Below, piece by piece: positions 20,599 through 31,606 of a DNA stretch of 64,000 nt (positions are counted from its first letter, which is position 1; every line of letters begins with the position of its first letter). The notes beneath the pieces were generated by a model. The model was given only the letters and a program-made list of their open reading frames with translations. It was not told where the DNA came from and made no database searches. This DNA comes from Vreelandella sulfidaeris. Its GTDB lineage: Bacteria; Pseudomonadota; Gammaproteobacteria; Pseudomonadales; Halomonadaceae. Both the position numbers and the translations under genes were made by a program. The DNA is taken from NCBI GenBank assembly GCA_007182875.1, contig AP019514.1, positions 3,658,001 to 3,722,000 of the forward strand, read 5' to 3'.

Positions 20599-22325
20599 TT
20601 ATACCTTCAGTTGCGCGTCGGGATCGCGAATCATGGTTTTCCAGACATCTTTCACCCGGCAGTCTTCGCACATTTCCAAACGAATCATCGCTTCACCGGC
20701 AAAATAAGGGTGGTTGGCCAACTTCTGTTTAATCGTCGCTACCGTGCTGACGGTGGCAAACGGCTTACCACAGTTGATGCACTCAAAAGCCGCTTCTTCG
20801 TGACAGATATGCCGCGTTTCACGAGCACTTGACGCCAGGAAACCGGGCATCAAGGTAATCGCATTTTCCGGGCAGGCCTGCTCACACAAGCCGCATTGCA
20901 CGCAGTCCGCTTCGAGGAAACTAAGCGCAGGCGTCTTGCCGCCTGACTTTAGCGCAGGCGTCGGGCAGTTACTGACACAGGCATGACATAACGTACAGGC
21001 GTCGCTATCGACCTGAATGGCGCCGTAAGCAGCGCCTAACGGCATAGCCACTCGCTCACCAATGGGGCTACCTAACTCAGCCAATCGCGCCAGTACTCGG
21101 TTAAAGCGTGTGCGCTTTTCAGGTTCGGGCAGGTTGAGCGGCGTTTCCGTCAAAGGCGTGAGTGTCGGTAATGCGTCGCGAGCCTCTGCATCGGCTACCT
21201 CGATCAGCGTTACACGAGCACGGTCATGACCCAATGCACCCAACAAGGCATGCGCCTGGGCGACTTGATCGGTTAAAAAGCACTTAAGCGAGCGGGCATA
21301 TTGGGATGTAACTGGATGCGCACTTCAGCAGCACCGGCGGCCAGCGCGGTTAGCCACTGATCATGCCCCGCCGCTCCCAGCTCTTCTAAAGGAGCATCAA
21401 TGACGTGGCCTGCGGGCACAGCGCCTAAAGCACGTTCGGCGTCTTGGGAGTCATGGGTAATAAAACGCAGCACAGGCGCTTGGCCACCGGCTTCGCGATA
21501 CGCGCCTAGCCAAGCGGAAAGCGTATCCTGCTGCCGGCGTGTTTCGGGCAAGCGAAATTCAATCGCACCCGTGGGGCAAGCGCTGGTACAGCTCCCAACG
21601 CCTTGGCAGAGGAAGGGATCAATCTCAATGCGGGATTCAATCCGGCCCTGGATACTGGAGATGGCATCCGCCGGGCAAACATCCAAACAGCGAGTACACC
21701 CTACATTACCGCTGCTGGAGTGGGCACATAAGTCGCTATTGACTTGAAAATAGCGCGGCTTGTCGAATTCGCCCATCAATTCGGCAAATTGTTCTAGCGC
21801 GGTGCTTCTTGCTTCCGCCTGCTGCCAGTCAACTACCACGTAGCCGGGGGCGGCAATTCAACCGGCAAACAAGGGGTGGCGTTTAAATCGAGAATCAGAT
21901 CAAACGTTTCGCGCCCAATCAAGGCACGGGCGAGATTAAGCGGCTCATCGCTATTCAGCGTCGCGTTAAACGCGCCCAAGTGGCCATTGATGTGCAGTTT
22001 TTCTGATTGGGCACGGGTCAGCGCCTGAGTAGTGAGGGATCTCGGTGGCAGCGAGCAAGTCGCTATCATTCACCTCGTCGTCAACATCGGCGGCGTTGGG
22101 CGCAGTAAACATCAACGTCAACGAAGCTAGCCCGCGTCCTTGCAGGGCACGAGCGGCTTGTCGAGTATCGCGCTCACTGCCTAACAGCAGGGCATGACCG
22201 TGACTGTGGTAGGTCACATTGGCTGGCGTTAAGTTAGCGGGCCATGAGATACGTCGGCGTACCGTTTCCCGAGCCTCGGCATTGCGCTGGTCGTCTACCG
22301 ACGCCAGTTGGATTCGTTGGTTCAT
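20599..22325 (-). CDS. Multi-[4Fe-4S] ferredoxin-like protein of the FDH cluster (multiple frameshifts)
   Basis: About 575 residues. Cysteine clusters: CAHSSSGNVGCTRCLDVCP, CQGVGSCTSACPTGAIEF, CTLCHACVSNCPTPAL and CVQCGLCEQACPENAI, plus CHEEAAFECINCG and CEDCRVKD near the C-terminus. The N-terminal 200 residues lack cysteines (YHSHGHALLLGSERDTRQAA). Such large poly-ferredoxins occur beside FDH, DUF3305/3306 and TorD genes and are suspected to supply or accept electrons, or assist Fe-S assembly; this is not established. Breaks near 22045, 21837 and 21270. The start 22325 is preceded by an AT-rich region with TATAAT-like sequences. Confidence 0.85.
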
Positions 22326-22567
22326 GCGTTCTCACGGTCAGTGAATAATTCTTATTATAATTTTGAGTTATATAATTTAACTATTATGGCATAACAATGC
22401 ATTGACGCTAAGTTCAGCCTATGGCGAAATGCGACATTTGCCAACCTAATTACTTTTAACGTCACCAACGCTTTTAGTCCGAAGAATAAGTAAAGCACTG
22501 ATTAATAATACTAAACAAAATTCTCATGTTTTCTTCTGAGCATCAGTTAGAGAATCAGACTGGTCGT
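22326..22567 (-). promoter_or_regulatory. AT-rich promoter region of the FDH operon
   Basis: 242 bp without a gene between DUF3306 and the poly-ferredoxin gene, much richer in A and T than its surroundings near 22345-22390. On the minus strand ATTATATAACTC and AATTATAATAAG lie 25-60 bp before the ferredoxin start and offer good -10 hexamers (TATAAT). No clear -35 or operator could be assigned. Confidence 0.45.
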
Positions 22568-23160
22568 CTACTGAGTTATTTTTACAACGTTGGCACTGTT
22601 AGCGCGCAACGTTGATGGCTCATCCTCTAATTCACCCGACTGTCCCTTTGTTTGCTCGCTAGCGACGACGTCTTTCTGGGTCTCGGGTTGGGTATCCTCT
22701 ACTTGCTTATCGACCGTTTCTTCAACTTTATGAGTCCAGCGACGCAGTTTACTGGCAAGCTCCGACGCCATGGGCTTCAGAAGTTTATTATAATCGGCGT
22801 CGTAATCGTCCAAGCCGTCGCGCACATTGTAATTACCTGTGGCCCACAGGCGTTTCAATGCTTGCCGACGCAAAGGACCGCTCACGCCCGGCACCATGTA
22901 CGCGCTGAAGTCGCTGCCCGCCTCCAGCGTCTCGGGGTCCGGCAAAGTGTGGTCGAGACTGCCGGGCTCAATTTCTCGCTCTGGTGTTGGTGAAAGTGGT
23001 TCTTCTGCCTTGTAAGTCTGTTCGCTTTCCTTGTAAATCGAAGCATTGGGTTCAGTGGACGTTTCATCAACTGGCTCTGAAACAGTTGAAGTGGCTGGCG
23101 AGGCGTCCTCTTCTTTTGAGCATTACGCTTTAGTCGCGACCAGCGTTCCAGGCGGCTCAT
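22568..23160 (-). CDS. DUF3306 domain-containing protein (frameshifted)
   Basis: About 197 residues. N-terminus MSRLERWSRLKRNAQKEE, a basic helix followed by an acidic Glu/Ser/Thr/Pro-rich linker, then the conserved core SDFSAYMVPGVSGPLRRQAL with RRLW-like ALKRLWATGNYNVRDGLDDY. DUF3306 proteins accompany FDH gene clusters and have no assigned function. One A is missing in the A run near 23121-23124. Its ATG overlaps the stop of DUF3305 (ATGA), so the two are translationally coupled. Confidence 0.85.
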
Positions 23161-23596
23161 TTCGGCTGCTCCTTGGTGGGTGCCTCTTTGGCACGCCCAG
23201 CCCCTTGCGTTTTTTCTTGCGCATTTCCATCGGCGCCTCCCCGTGGCGCGCCAGGTAGCTCTCAAGCCAGACCTGAATGGCCATTGGCATGGCGGCTTCC
23301 AGCACTTGTTGCTCGCCATCCAGCCAGCCGGCCGCGACGTCCTGACTGGCAGTAATCGCATCCGGCTTTGGCGTTTGCCCTGTAAAGCCCGCCCGAACGA
23401 ATAACCGCGGCGTAGTAGACGTTAGATTGAAACGGTAGGCAGCACGCTCGGTCATTGAAAGCTGAAGATTAAGCACATCAGCCCCATGGTCGCCAAGCGC
23501 AAGCTCAGCAATGCGCCACTGCGTCAGCGTAAAACGCTTCACCTGCTTGGGCTCAGCCACCAAGGTAATACTGATGGGGCGTAGGTTATCGCTCAT
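23157..23596 (-). CDS. DUF3305 domain-containing protein (frameshifted near the end)
   Basis: About 146 residues. Conserved core ISITLVAEPKQVKRFTLTQW followed by RIAELALGD, YRFNLTSTTPRLFVR and QVWLESYLARHGE; the tail is Lys-rich (MRKKK, then AKEAPTKEQPK after repair of a G run near 23202). Function unknown; always seen next to DUF3306 and FDH genes. The start at 23596 leaves a 233-bp divergent promoter region to fdhD. Confidence 0.85.
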
Positions 23597-23637
23597 ATTT
23601 TTAGAAACCCTGAACCGTGCATGGATGCATGTGAAAA

Positions 23638-23700
23638 AATAGCACTTAGAGAAAATAGCGCTTAGAGAAACAGTACTTAAAAGGATAGCGCTTGAATGGG
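23638..23700. repeat. Imperfect 15-16 bp tandem repeats in the DUF3305/fdhD divergent region
   Basis: About four units: AATAGCACTTAGAGAA (23638-23653), AATAGCGCTTAGAGAA (23654-23669), then the more diverged ACAGTACTTAAAAGG and ATAGCGCTTGAATGGG. They lie 42-104 bp upstream of the DUF3305 start, on the side where its promoter is expected, and could hold repeated regulator sites. Confidence 0.8.
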
Positions 23701-23829
23701 TAGACAAGTAAGCATTCCCGGCGCCATCATCGTCAACTCCGACTTTTTACTCAGGTATTTTCACTCAGATACAATAGTCAGAGTCAGTGTAAGAGACAGA
23801 TGCTTTCATTTTAGCAGCGAGGATTGCGG

Positions 23830-24686
23830 ATGCCCGCCCTTCAGTTAAGCCGAGCCCGCTTACCGGCCACTACCGAGATCAGCATCGTTGATGAATATGG
23901 CGATGCGCGCCAGCAGGCGATTGCCGCTGAGCGGGCGTTGACGGTTTACCTCAACAAGCGTGAAATCGTCACTTTAATGACGCTGGGTGATGACCCCGAA
24001 GCGCTGGTAGTGGGTTATCTACGCAATCAGGGGCTGCTCCGTGCCGCCGAAGATTTAGCCGCCGTGCAGGTTGACTGGGAGGTAGAAGCCGCGGTCGTGA
24101 TTACACGCCACTTACCCGAAGATCTAGAAGCACGGTTAAGCACGCGTACAGTTACCACCGGCTGTGGTCAGGGCACCGTATTTGGCAAGCTATTGGATCA
24201 AACCGCCCTCACGGTGCTCCCCGATACGCAACTGGCACAGTCTACTCTCTATCAACTGCTGCAAAACCTTAATGCCTATAATGAGACCTACCGTAGCGCG
24301 GGTGCTGTTCACGGCTGCGCGCTTTGCCGCCAAACCGACGTGCTCGACTTTGTCGAGGACGTAGGCCGGCACAACGCGGTGGATACCCTGGCAGGGCGCC
24401 AATGGTTACAACAAGCCGACAGTGCCGATGCGGATATTTTCTACACCACCGGACGGCTGACGTCTGAGATGGTACTCAAAGTGGCACAAATGGGCATTAG
24501 CGTGTTGGTATCCCGCTCCGGTGTTACCCAAAAGGCGTCGAACTGGCTGAACGCTTCGGCGTCATGTTGATCGCCCGCGCTAAAGGCCGCCATTTCCAGG
24601 CTATTAATACCCAAAATCGCTTGGCACTGGATGCGATACCTAATCGACCATCTCAGGCTCGTTCATCTAAAGAGGCAAGCGCATGA
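23830..24686 (+). CDS. fdhD: Formate dehydrogenase accessory sulfurtransferase FdhD (frameshifted near the end)
   Basis: About 285 residues. Family segments: NKREIVTLMTLGDDPEALVV, VGYLRNQGLL, VEDVGRHNAVDTLAGR, FYTTGRLTSEMVLKVAQMGI and LVSRSGVTQKG. FdhD carries sulfur from IscS to the Mo cofactor of formate dehydrogenase. Where E. coli FdhD has its CGVC pair, this protein reads TTGCGQGT with one cysteine, while a CxxC (HGCALC) appears at the position of E. coli CTHAAAW. One base is lost near 24538-24545. ATG 23830 is taken over the upstream TTG. The stop overlaps mobA (ATGA at 24683). Confidence 0.9.
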
Positions 24687-25292
24687 TACCCACTCACGAA
24701 CTCACCGGCATGATCCTGGCGGGCGGCGAAGGACGCAGGATGGGGGCCGTGATAAAGGACTTGAGCCGTTTGCAGGCTTGCCGTTAGTCGGTCATGTGGT
24801 TAAACGCCTTGAGGGCCAGGTGGCCGAGCTGCTGATTAACGCCAACCGCAATGCCGACGCTTATCGCTTCTTTGCCGACCGTGTGATTGAAGATGTAGAA
24901 GGCGGGTTTAAAGGCCCACTCATGGGAATCTATAGCGGCCTGCGCGCGGCAAAAACGCCCTGGCTGCTGGTCGCTCCCTGCGACTCCCCGCCCTGCCTGA
25001 TGATTTAGTCGCGCGCATGGTGGAAGGCATTGGTGATCAGGACATCGCCGTCGCCTTTGATGGTGATCGCTTGCATCCCGTGGTTGCACTAATGCGCACT
25101 TCGCTGGCCGATGATTTGGCCGCAACGCTGGCCGAAGGCGAACGCAAGATTGACCGCTGGTATGCTCGCCATGCGTGGTGCAAGGTCGACATGTCGGACT
25201 GCCCCGATGCGTTTGCCAACCTAAATACCGAGGAAGAGAAGCTACGCCTGGAAGCGACGCTGCTGAAACATTCAGTCAAGGAGACCAGATGA
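24683..25292 (+). CDS. mobA: Molybdenum cofactor guanylyltransferase MobA (two frameshifts)
   Basis: About 203 residues. The nucleotide-binding signature LTGMILAGGEGRRMGG is restored by one base in the G run near 24741; then KGLEPFAGLPLVGHVV, LLINANRNADAY, GPLMGIYSGLRAA and VAPCDSPALPDDL (second break near 24990). It attaches GMP to molybdopterin to make the bis-MGD cofactor used by formate dehydrogenase. It overlaps fdhD and moeA2 by four bases each (ATGA), so it is part of a tightly coupled operon. Confidence 0.92.
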
Positions 25293-26555
25293 CGCTCTCT
25301 TGCTTTGACCTTGGCGAGAAAATGCTTAGCGTTGACGAAGCGCGCCAGGCGCTCGCCACCTTGATTGAGCAGCCGCTGGGCAGTGAACAGATCCCGCTGG
25401 CACAGGCCTACGGCCGACGTTTGACCGCTGCCATTCAGGCCCCCATTAACGTGCCGCAAAATACCAACGCGGCCATGGATGGCGTAGCGCTAGCCTTGCC
25501 CAGACAAGGTATTGGAGCCAAGCAAACCCATTGGCCGCTGGCCGGTGAGGTGTTGGCCGGGCAATATCGCAGCGAATTGGTACCGGCCGGTCACTGCGTG
25601 CGCATCACTACCGGCGCCCCATTGCCCCGGGCACCGATACAGTGGTGATGAGTGAACAGTTGCGCGAACCTTCAGATGAGAAGCCTGCGCATGTGATCAT
25701 TGAGTCGCCAGAACTCCTCAAACACGGCCAACATGTCCGCCAGGCTGGTGAAGATATCGCTATTGGCGAGACGGCTCTTCTCGCGGGAGCACGGCTTGAT
25801 GCCGCATCGCTCGGGCTTTTGGCGTCATTGGGTTATGCAGAAGTGGCTGTGCGTCAGCACCAAGGGTAGCGATTTTTCCACCGGCAATGAAGTCACTGCG
25901 CCTGGTGAACCACTACCCAAGGCCAGCATTTATGATGCCAACCGATTTACGCTGATCGGCTTACTGACCGAGCATGGAGCCGAGGTGATTGATCTGGGCA
26001 TTCTGCAAGACGACCTAGACGCGACTAAAACAGCGCTGCAACAGGCCGCCGAACAGAGCGATTTGGTTATTACCAGCGGCGGTGTATCGGTAGGTCAGGC
26101 CGACTTTACTCGCGCCGCGCTGGAACAACTGGGCCGTTTGGCTTTTGGCGCGTAGCGCTGCGCCCAGGGCGCCCCATGGCCTACGGCTGGCTGGGCGAAT
26201 CACGAACACCATTTGTCGGCTTACCCGGCAACCCGGTCGCGGTCATGGTAACCTTCCTACAGTTTGTGGCGCCGCTGCTGGATCGACTCCATGGGCAGCC
26301 CATGTCGCCACCTCGACGCCTCCATGCGATTGCCGATCACCTGTTAAAAGCCGCTTAAAGCGTACTGACTTTATTCGCGGCATTTACCATACTGATGACA
26401 ATGGGCAGCTACATGTGCGCAGTACCGGCGCTCAAGGTTCAGGTATTTTAACCTCGATGGTGGCTGCTAACTGTTTGATTGAGCTTGCCGATGACCAAGA
26501 CGGCGCACAACCAGGCGAGGTAGTCAGCATACAACCACTAACGGGATGGCTATGA
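25289..26555 (+). CDS. moeA: Molybdopterin molybdenumtransferase MoeA, second copy (multiple frameshifts)
   Basis: About 422 residues. Family segments: [100 protein letters not shown] and [20 protein letters not shown]. It closely follows E. coli MoeA organisation and differs from the 12.8-kb copy. Breaks near 25630, 25868, 26140 and 26355. The start overlaps mobA and the stop overlaps moaA, so Moco insertion is co-expressed with fdhD here. Confidence 0.92.
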
Positions 26556-27612
26556 CCGAGCAACGACTGACTCAACAGGCTATTCAACCACGTTCTGGCC
26601 AGGCAAACGCTTCGCAGCAACTGATCGACGACTTTGGCCGACGCATTAACTATGTGCGAATCTCGGTAACGGATCGTTGCGATTTCCGCTGCGTTTACTG
26701 TATGAGCGAGGAGATGACTTTCCTGCCCCGCGAACAGGTCCTGACGCTGGAAGAGCTGGCCATGGTCGCCCGCGCATTTACCGAACTCGGCGTGGAAAAA
26801 TTCGTCTCACCGGCGGCGAACCGCTGGTACGCCGTGATATCACTCAGTTGGTCGACGAAATCGGCTCGATGCCGGGCCTGAACGATTTTACCATGACCAC
26901 CAACGGCGCCAGCCTGCGCAAGCATGCCAAGCAGCTTTACGCCGGAGGTTTACGTCGACTGAATATAAGCCTGGATTCGCTGGATGCACAGCGCTTCAAA
27001 CAGCTCACCCGCACCGGTGATTTAGCCAAAGTGATCGACGGCATCCATGCCGCCCAGGAAGCAGGCTTTAAGCGCATCAAGCTTAACGCTGTGATCCTAA
27101 AGGCCGTAACGATGACGAAGTCATCGACCTAGTGACTTTGCCCGCCGGGAAGGGCTCGATATTAGCTTTATCGAAGAGATGCCGCTGGGCGATGTTTCCG
27201 ACCATTCGCGGGCGGAAACCTTCTATTCCAGCGACGACGTCCAGGCGCTGATTGAATCACGCTACCCGCTGATCCCTACGACTGAAACCACGCCTGGGCC
27301 CTCGCGTTACTTCAAAATGGCGGATAGCGGCAGCCGCGTCGGTTTTATCTCGCCCCATAGCCATAACTTTTGTGACACCTGCAACCGCGTGCGCGTGACC
27401 GTAGAAGGCCGCTTGCTGCTGTGTTTAGGCAACGAACACTCAGTGGATCTTCGTGCCGTGCTGCGCCGTCACCCGGCGATATGCAGGTACTTAAAGAGGC
27501 GATTATCAATGCCCTGCCGCTGAAGCCTGAGCGCCACCACTTCACCACTGATGGTGATGTGCAAGTAGTGCGCTTTATGAATATGACAGGGGCTAAGCCT
27601 TGGCAGGGTTAG
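26546..27612 (+). CDS. moaA: GTP 3',8-cyclase MoaA (frameshifted)
   Basis: About 355 residues. Radical-SAM motif CDFRCVYC near residue 48, GGEPLVRRD after repair, and the second cluster in [20 protein letters not shown] with the third Cys in LLCLGNE. It starts molybdopterin synthesis from GTP (with MoaC, not in this window). Breaks near 26808-26815, 27105 and 27472. Either ATG 26546 or ATG 26552 could start it; 26552 would overlap the moeA2 stop as ATGA. No MoaC, MoaD or MoaE gene is seen nearby. Confidence 0.92.
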
Positions 27613-28618
27613 CGAAATTAAAGACACCGGTGCATATCATTACCGGTTTTTTAGGCAGCGGAAAAACCACGCTTATCCACAGCCTGATTGAGCAGAAGCC
27701 TGTGGATGAAAAGTGGGCCATTCTAGTTAACGAATTTGGCCAAATTGGCATTGATCAAGCCATGTTCGACGCACGCGATGACATCGTTATCAAAGGGCTA
27801 CCGGGCGGTTGCCTGTGCTGTCAGCTCGCCTTTGTGCTCCAGGCAGCGCTGGTTAATTTATTGGCACGTAGCAAACCCGATCGAGTGATTATCGAGCCAT
27901 CCGGCCTCGGCCACCCGGCGGGGCTGCTGGACTTACTCCGTGGAGAAGCCTTTCATGATGTAGTCGACGTGCACGATATTATTGCCACTCTCGACCCCGC
28001 CGATTAGAGGATGCCCGAGCACGTCAGCACGAAACCTTTCGCGATCAGCTCGATATAGCCGATGCCGTGGCGCTCACCATGCTCGACCAGAGCACACCCG
28101 AGCAACTCAACGCTGCTCATGATTTTGTGGCGAAGCGTTGGCCGCCGCGCAAATGGGTACATGAAGCCCAGCAAGGTGAGCTACCGTTTGCGCTATTGAC
28201 CCAGAGCGGCAGCGCCGAAGCCAGCAATAAAGACATGCCTACCAGTCATCAGCAGTTGGCGGCAACGCCAAGCCTGGAAGGAACATTCTTTGATTTTCCG
28301 CCACCGCCCGGTAAGCCTCAGTGTGAAACCGGCACGGCGCTGGGATATACCAGCACAGGATTACGCTGGCACCCAAGCGAGCGTTTTGAGCTGGATCGGC
28401 TAGCCGCCTGCTTAGGGGAACTACCACGGGAGGCACGTATTAAAGGGGTATTCCATACCGATAACGGCTGGAAACGCCTCAACCGTGCTGAGGGTACGCT
28501 CAGCGTTGAAAGCAGTGCTTGGCGGCAAGACTCCCGGCTGGAGGTCATTCTCCCCGATACGCTGGCCCGCCAGAATGTTGATATCGAAGCCCTCCTGCTC
28601 TCTTTGGCGATACTTTAA
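27600..28618 (+). CDS. CobW/YjiA-family GTP-binding protein (frameshifted)
   Basis: About 339 residues from a TTG start inside the moaA 3' end. Walker [11 protein letters not shown], the metal-binding GGCLCCQ motif (CxCC), NEFGQIGID and EPSGLGHP are all present; the C-terminal CobW_C domain has FDFPPPPGK and [13 protein letters not shown]. These G3E GTPases insert or chaperone metals (Zn, Co, Ni and others). One base is missing near 28003 after LDPA. Placement at the end of an fdhD-mobA-moeA-moaA operon suggests a role with molybdoenzyme maturation, but no direct evidence exists. It converges on the GGDEF-EAL gene 32 bp away. Confidence 0.88.
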
Positions 28619-28650
28619 AATGAATGGCTTGTTGGTTCGACATAAAGGGT

Positions 28651-31365
28651 TTAATAAACCGGCATCAGTTCTTCAATCGCTTCAACCGTCACCGGGCGTC
28701 CAAAGAGATAGCCTTGATAAGCATGGCAGCCATGGGACAATAGCCACGCCTGCTGCGCTTCGGTTTCTACGCCTTCAGCGATAACCTCTAAGTTAAGGCT
28801 CTTCGCCAAGGCAATTGTACTCTCAACGATCGCTGCGTTCGCTTGGCTTTCAAGCACCTGATGAACAAACGATTGATCGATTTTTAGTTGATCCAGTGGC
28901 AATTGGGCCAAATAGGCTAGCGACGAATAACCCGTACCAAAATCGTCCAAAGCGAAGCGCACGCCTTGCGCTTTAAGGGCGAGCATTTTTCCCGAGCCTC
29001 ATCGCGAGCTTCCACAAACAGTGATTCAGTCACTTCCAGCTTTAAACGGCAAAGTGGTGCCTGAGTACGCGCAAATACCCTTTCTACACGGGACAGAAAA
29101 TCCTCATCACGGAACTGAAGCGGGCTGATATTAACCGATATTGTCAGTTCTCGGAGCAATGGGTTCTGCGCCCAACGTGCCAATTGACAGCAGGCGCTTT
29201 CCAATACCCATTCACCTACATCGTTAATCAGCTCCATGCTTTCCAGCAGCGGAATAAACTCACCCGGGGACACCATGCCGCGCTCGGGTGCTGCCAGCGC
29301 AGCAGCGCTTCCACGCCGGTAATAGTGCCGAGGTGATCCACTTGGGGTTGGTAATAGAGTATCCACTGCCGGTTTTCTTGCGCTTGACGTAGGTCCGCCT
29401 CTAATTTCACATGGGCCAACAGCGCTGCCTGCATTGAAGGATCGAAAAGCATACGCCGTGGCGGCCGTTACTCTTAGCCTGAAAGAGCGCCATGTCCACT
29501 TGTTGCAGATAGTCGTCTACGCTGTGTTCATTGCTGACCATGATGGTAACGCCAATACTGCCCGATACGATGACACTTTCCTCGGCAAGCACGATGGGCG
29601 TGTTAAGAGTCGCCAATAATTTATAGGCGATACGCTCAGCAAGCTGAATGGTTTGCGCATGGCTGCTGTCAACACCCTCAATTAACACTGCAAACTCATC
29701 GCTCCCCAGCCGCGCTAAGGTATCAGTATCGCGTAACATTTGGCTCATGCGCCGAGCCACACTCTGCAATAGCTGGTCACCCGCGTAGTGCCCCAGAGTG
29801 TCATTGATTTGCTTAAAGTTATCGATATCGACAAAGAGCAGTGCGCCGCACCGCTGATGGCGATGTAGCTCTTTAATAGCAGCACCCATGCGGTCCATAA
29901 ACAGGCGCCGATTGGCGAGCCCGGTCAATGGGTCATAAAATGCCAGTTGATGTATCTCTTGCTCAGCGGCTTTGCGCTCGCTGATATCACTCATAGTGGC
30001 CACGTAGTGGGTCAGCACATTGGAGGGTTATATACTGCGCTGACCGTTAGCCATTCAGGAAAAAGCTCGCCGTTCTTACGCTGGTTCCAAATCTCACCTT
30101 CCCAATTACCTGTTTTGGCAAGTCGTTTCCATAAACGTCGATAAAACAATGCGTTGTGATGATCAGAGCTAAATTTGCGTGGGTTTTTACCGATAACATC
30201 AGCGTCGTCATAACCGGTAATACGCTTAAAAGTGTCATTTACTTTAAGAATAAAACCTTCAGCATCGGTAATAAGTATCCCTAAATGCGTCTGGAAGGCA
30301 GCGGCGGATATTTGCGCTTCAGCTCGTGCTTGTTCACGCTCTAGGATACGCTGCTGCAATTGATGGGCTAACGCCAATCGGTTGAGATAGTGTCGCACGC
30401 CCCAGGACCCAAGCAGTGCAAGAGCGCACATTACCAGTGTTAGTACCAGAGCGCGCTGTCGCCACCCAGCCAGCAGTTGTTGAAGGTCAACACCCACTAT
30501 GGCCAGCATTGGGTAATCACCTACTCTTTGCATACGAAATAGACGCTCACGACCATCAATGGGGAGACCGCTCTTAATGACCAAGCGGTCTCACCACTTT
30601 CCAGCTCTCTTGCCTCCTCCTGAGAAGCTCGCTCGCTCGCAATGTTCAAGCCGATAGGAAATTGCTCTCCTGGGGAGGGGTGTCTAGCAATTAACTTCGA
30701 ATCAGAATCGATCAATGCAATGCTCTCGCCCTCATACACGTGCATCTGATGAAGTGCATCGGCAAATACGCGCGGAACAATGCGAGCAATCACAACGCCT
30801 GCAAAATCGCCGTTTGGGCTATCTAAGCCTCGACCATGGTACAAATAGAACTGCTGTTCACTTTCAGACCAGTAAAGCGGCGTTACTAGTTCCCGCTGCC
30901 CGCCTTGCTTAAACGCATTAAAAACTGCGTTTCGCTGATATCAACATAGGCATTGGCATCGTCGCTGCCACTCGCCAGCATTCGCCCTTCAGACCCCAAG
31001 ACGGCGATCTCATCAACCATAGGTATATACAAGGTAAGATTTTCTAAGGTCCGATGCAGCGCCTGGGCATTGCCAGCTTCAGGCATTCCTTGCAGCGCCA
31101 GTAACTCCGCAAGTCCGAATAGTGCTTGACCACTTTGCGCAAAAACACCTTTTGCCCATTCATTGACGACATTAGAACGCGCAGTAATCCGTGACTCGGC
31201 GGCCGTTATTTCTTGTTCATACTGCTCGCTCATTAGCCAACCGAAAAGCACCACCATGGCGAAAAGTGCAAGCAGATACAGCGCCACCACATAGCGGCGC
31301 TGTTGGCGGTATTTGTGTTTAGCCTTCAAAACATCATCATTAGCATCAATGGAAGTGACAGACAT
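28651..31365 (-). CDS. Membrane PAS-GGDEF-EAL protein (multiple frameshifts)
   Basis: About 905 residues. TM1 near residues 26-44 (VVALYLLALFAMVVLFGWLM), a periplasmic sensor with YLYHGRGLDSPNGDFAGVV (Cache-like), TM2 (ALVLTLVMCALALLGSWGV), a PAS domain (LGILITDAEGFILKVNDTFK), a GGDEF domain whose signature reads LGSDEF, and an EAL domain with EALLRW, LEVTESLF, ALDDFGTGYSSLAYL, LKIDQSFV and VIAEGVET. The EAL residues look intact, so it is likely a c-di-GMP phosphodiesterase, perhaps with a regulatory GGDEF. Breaks near 30895, 30535, 30020, 29445, 29280 and 28985. Confidence 0.9.
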
Positions 31366-31606
31366 TGCGCAGAGGCCTTATCCAGGTCTCCCCCATGGGG
31401 GCACCTGATACAGTGTAAAAATAACTAAAACGATATACTACACGTGCTGCCCCGTGGTCCTACTCGCTGGTGGTAGGCGGTGGTTGTATTCGGGTTGTAT
31501 TCGATAGTGCCGCGGTGCTTTTATGATGTATACCAGTTTTTATCACCGTTAGTTTACTAACAAGCGCGGCGTTATACATAAATAACCTAACTACCAAGGA
31601 ATTGTG

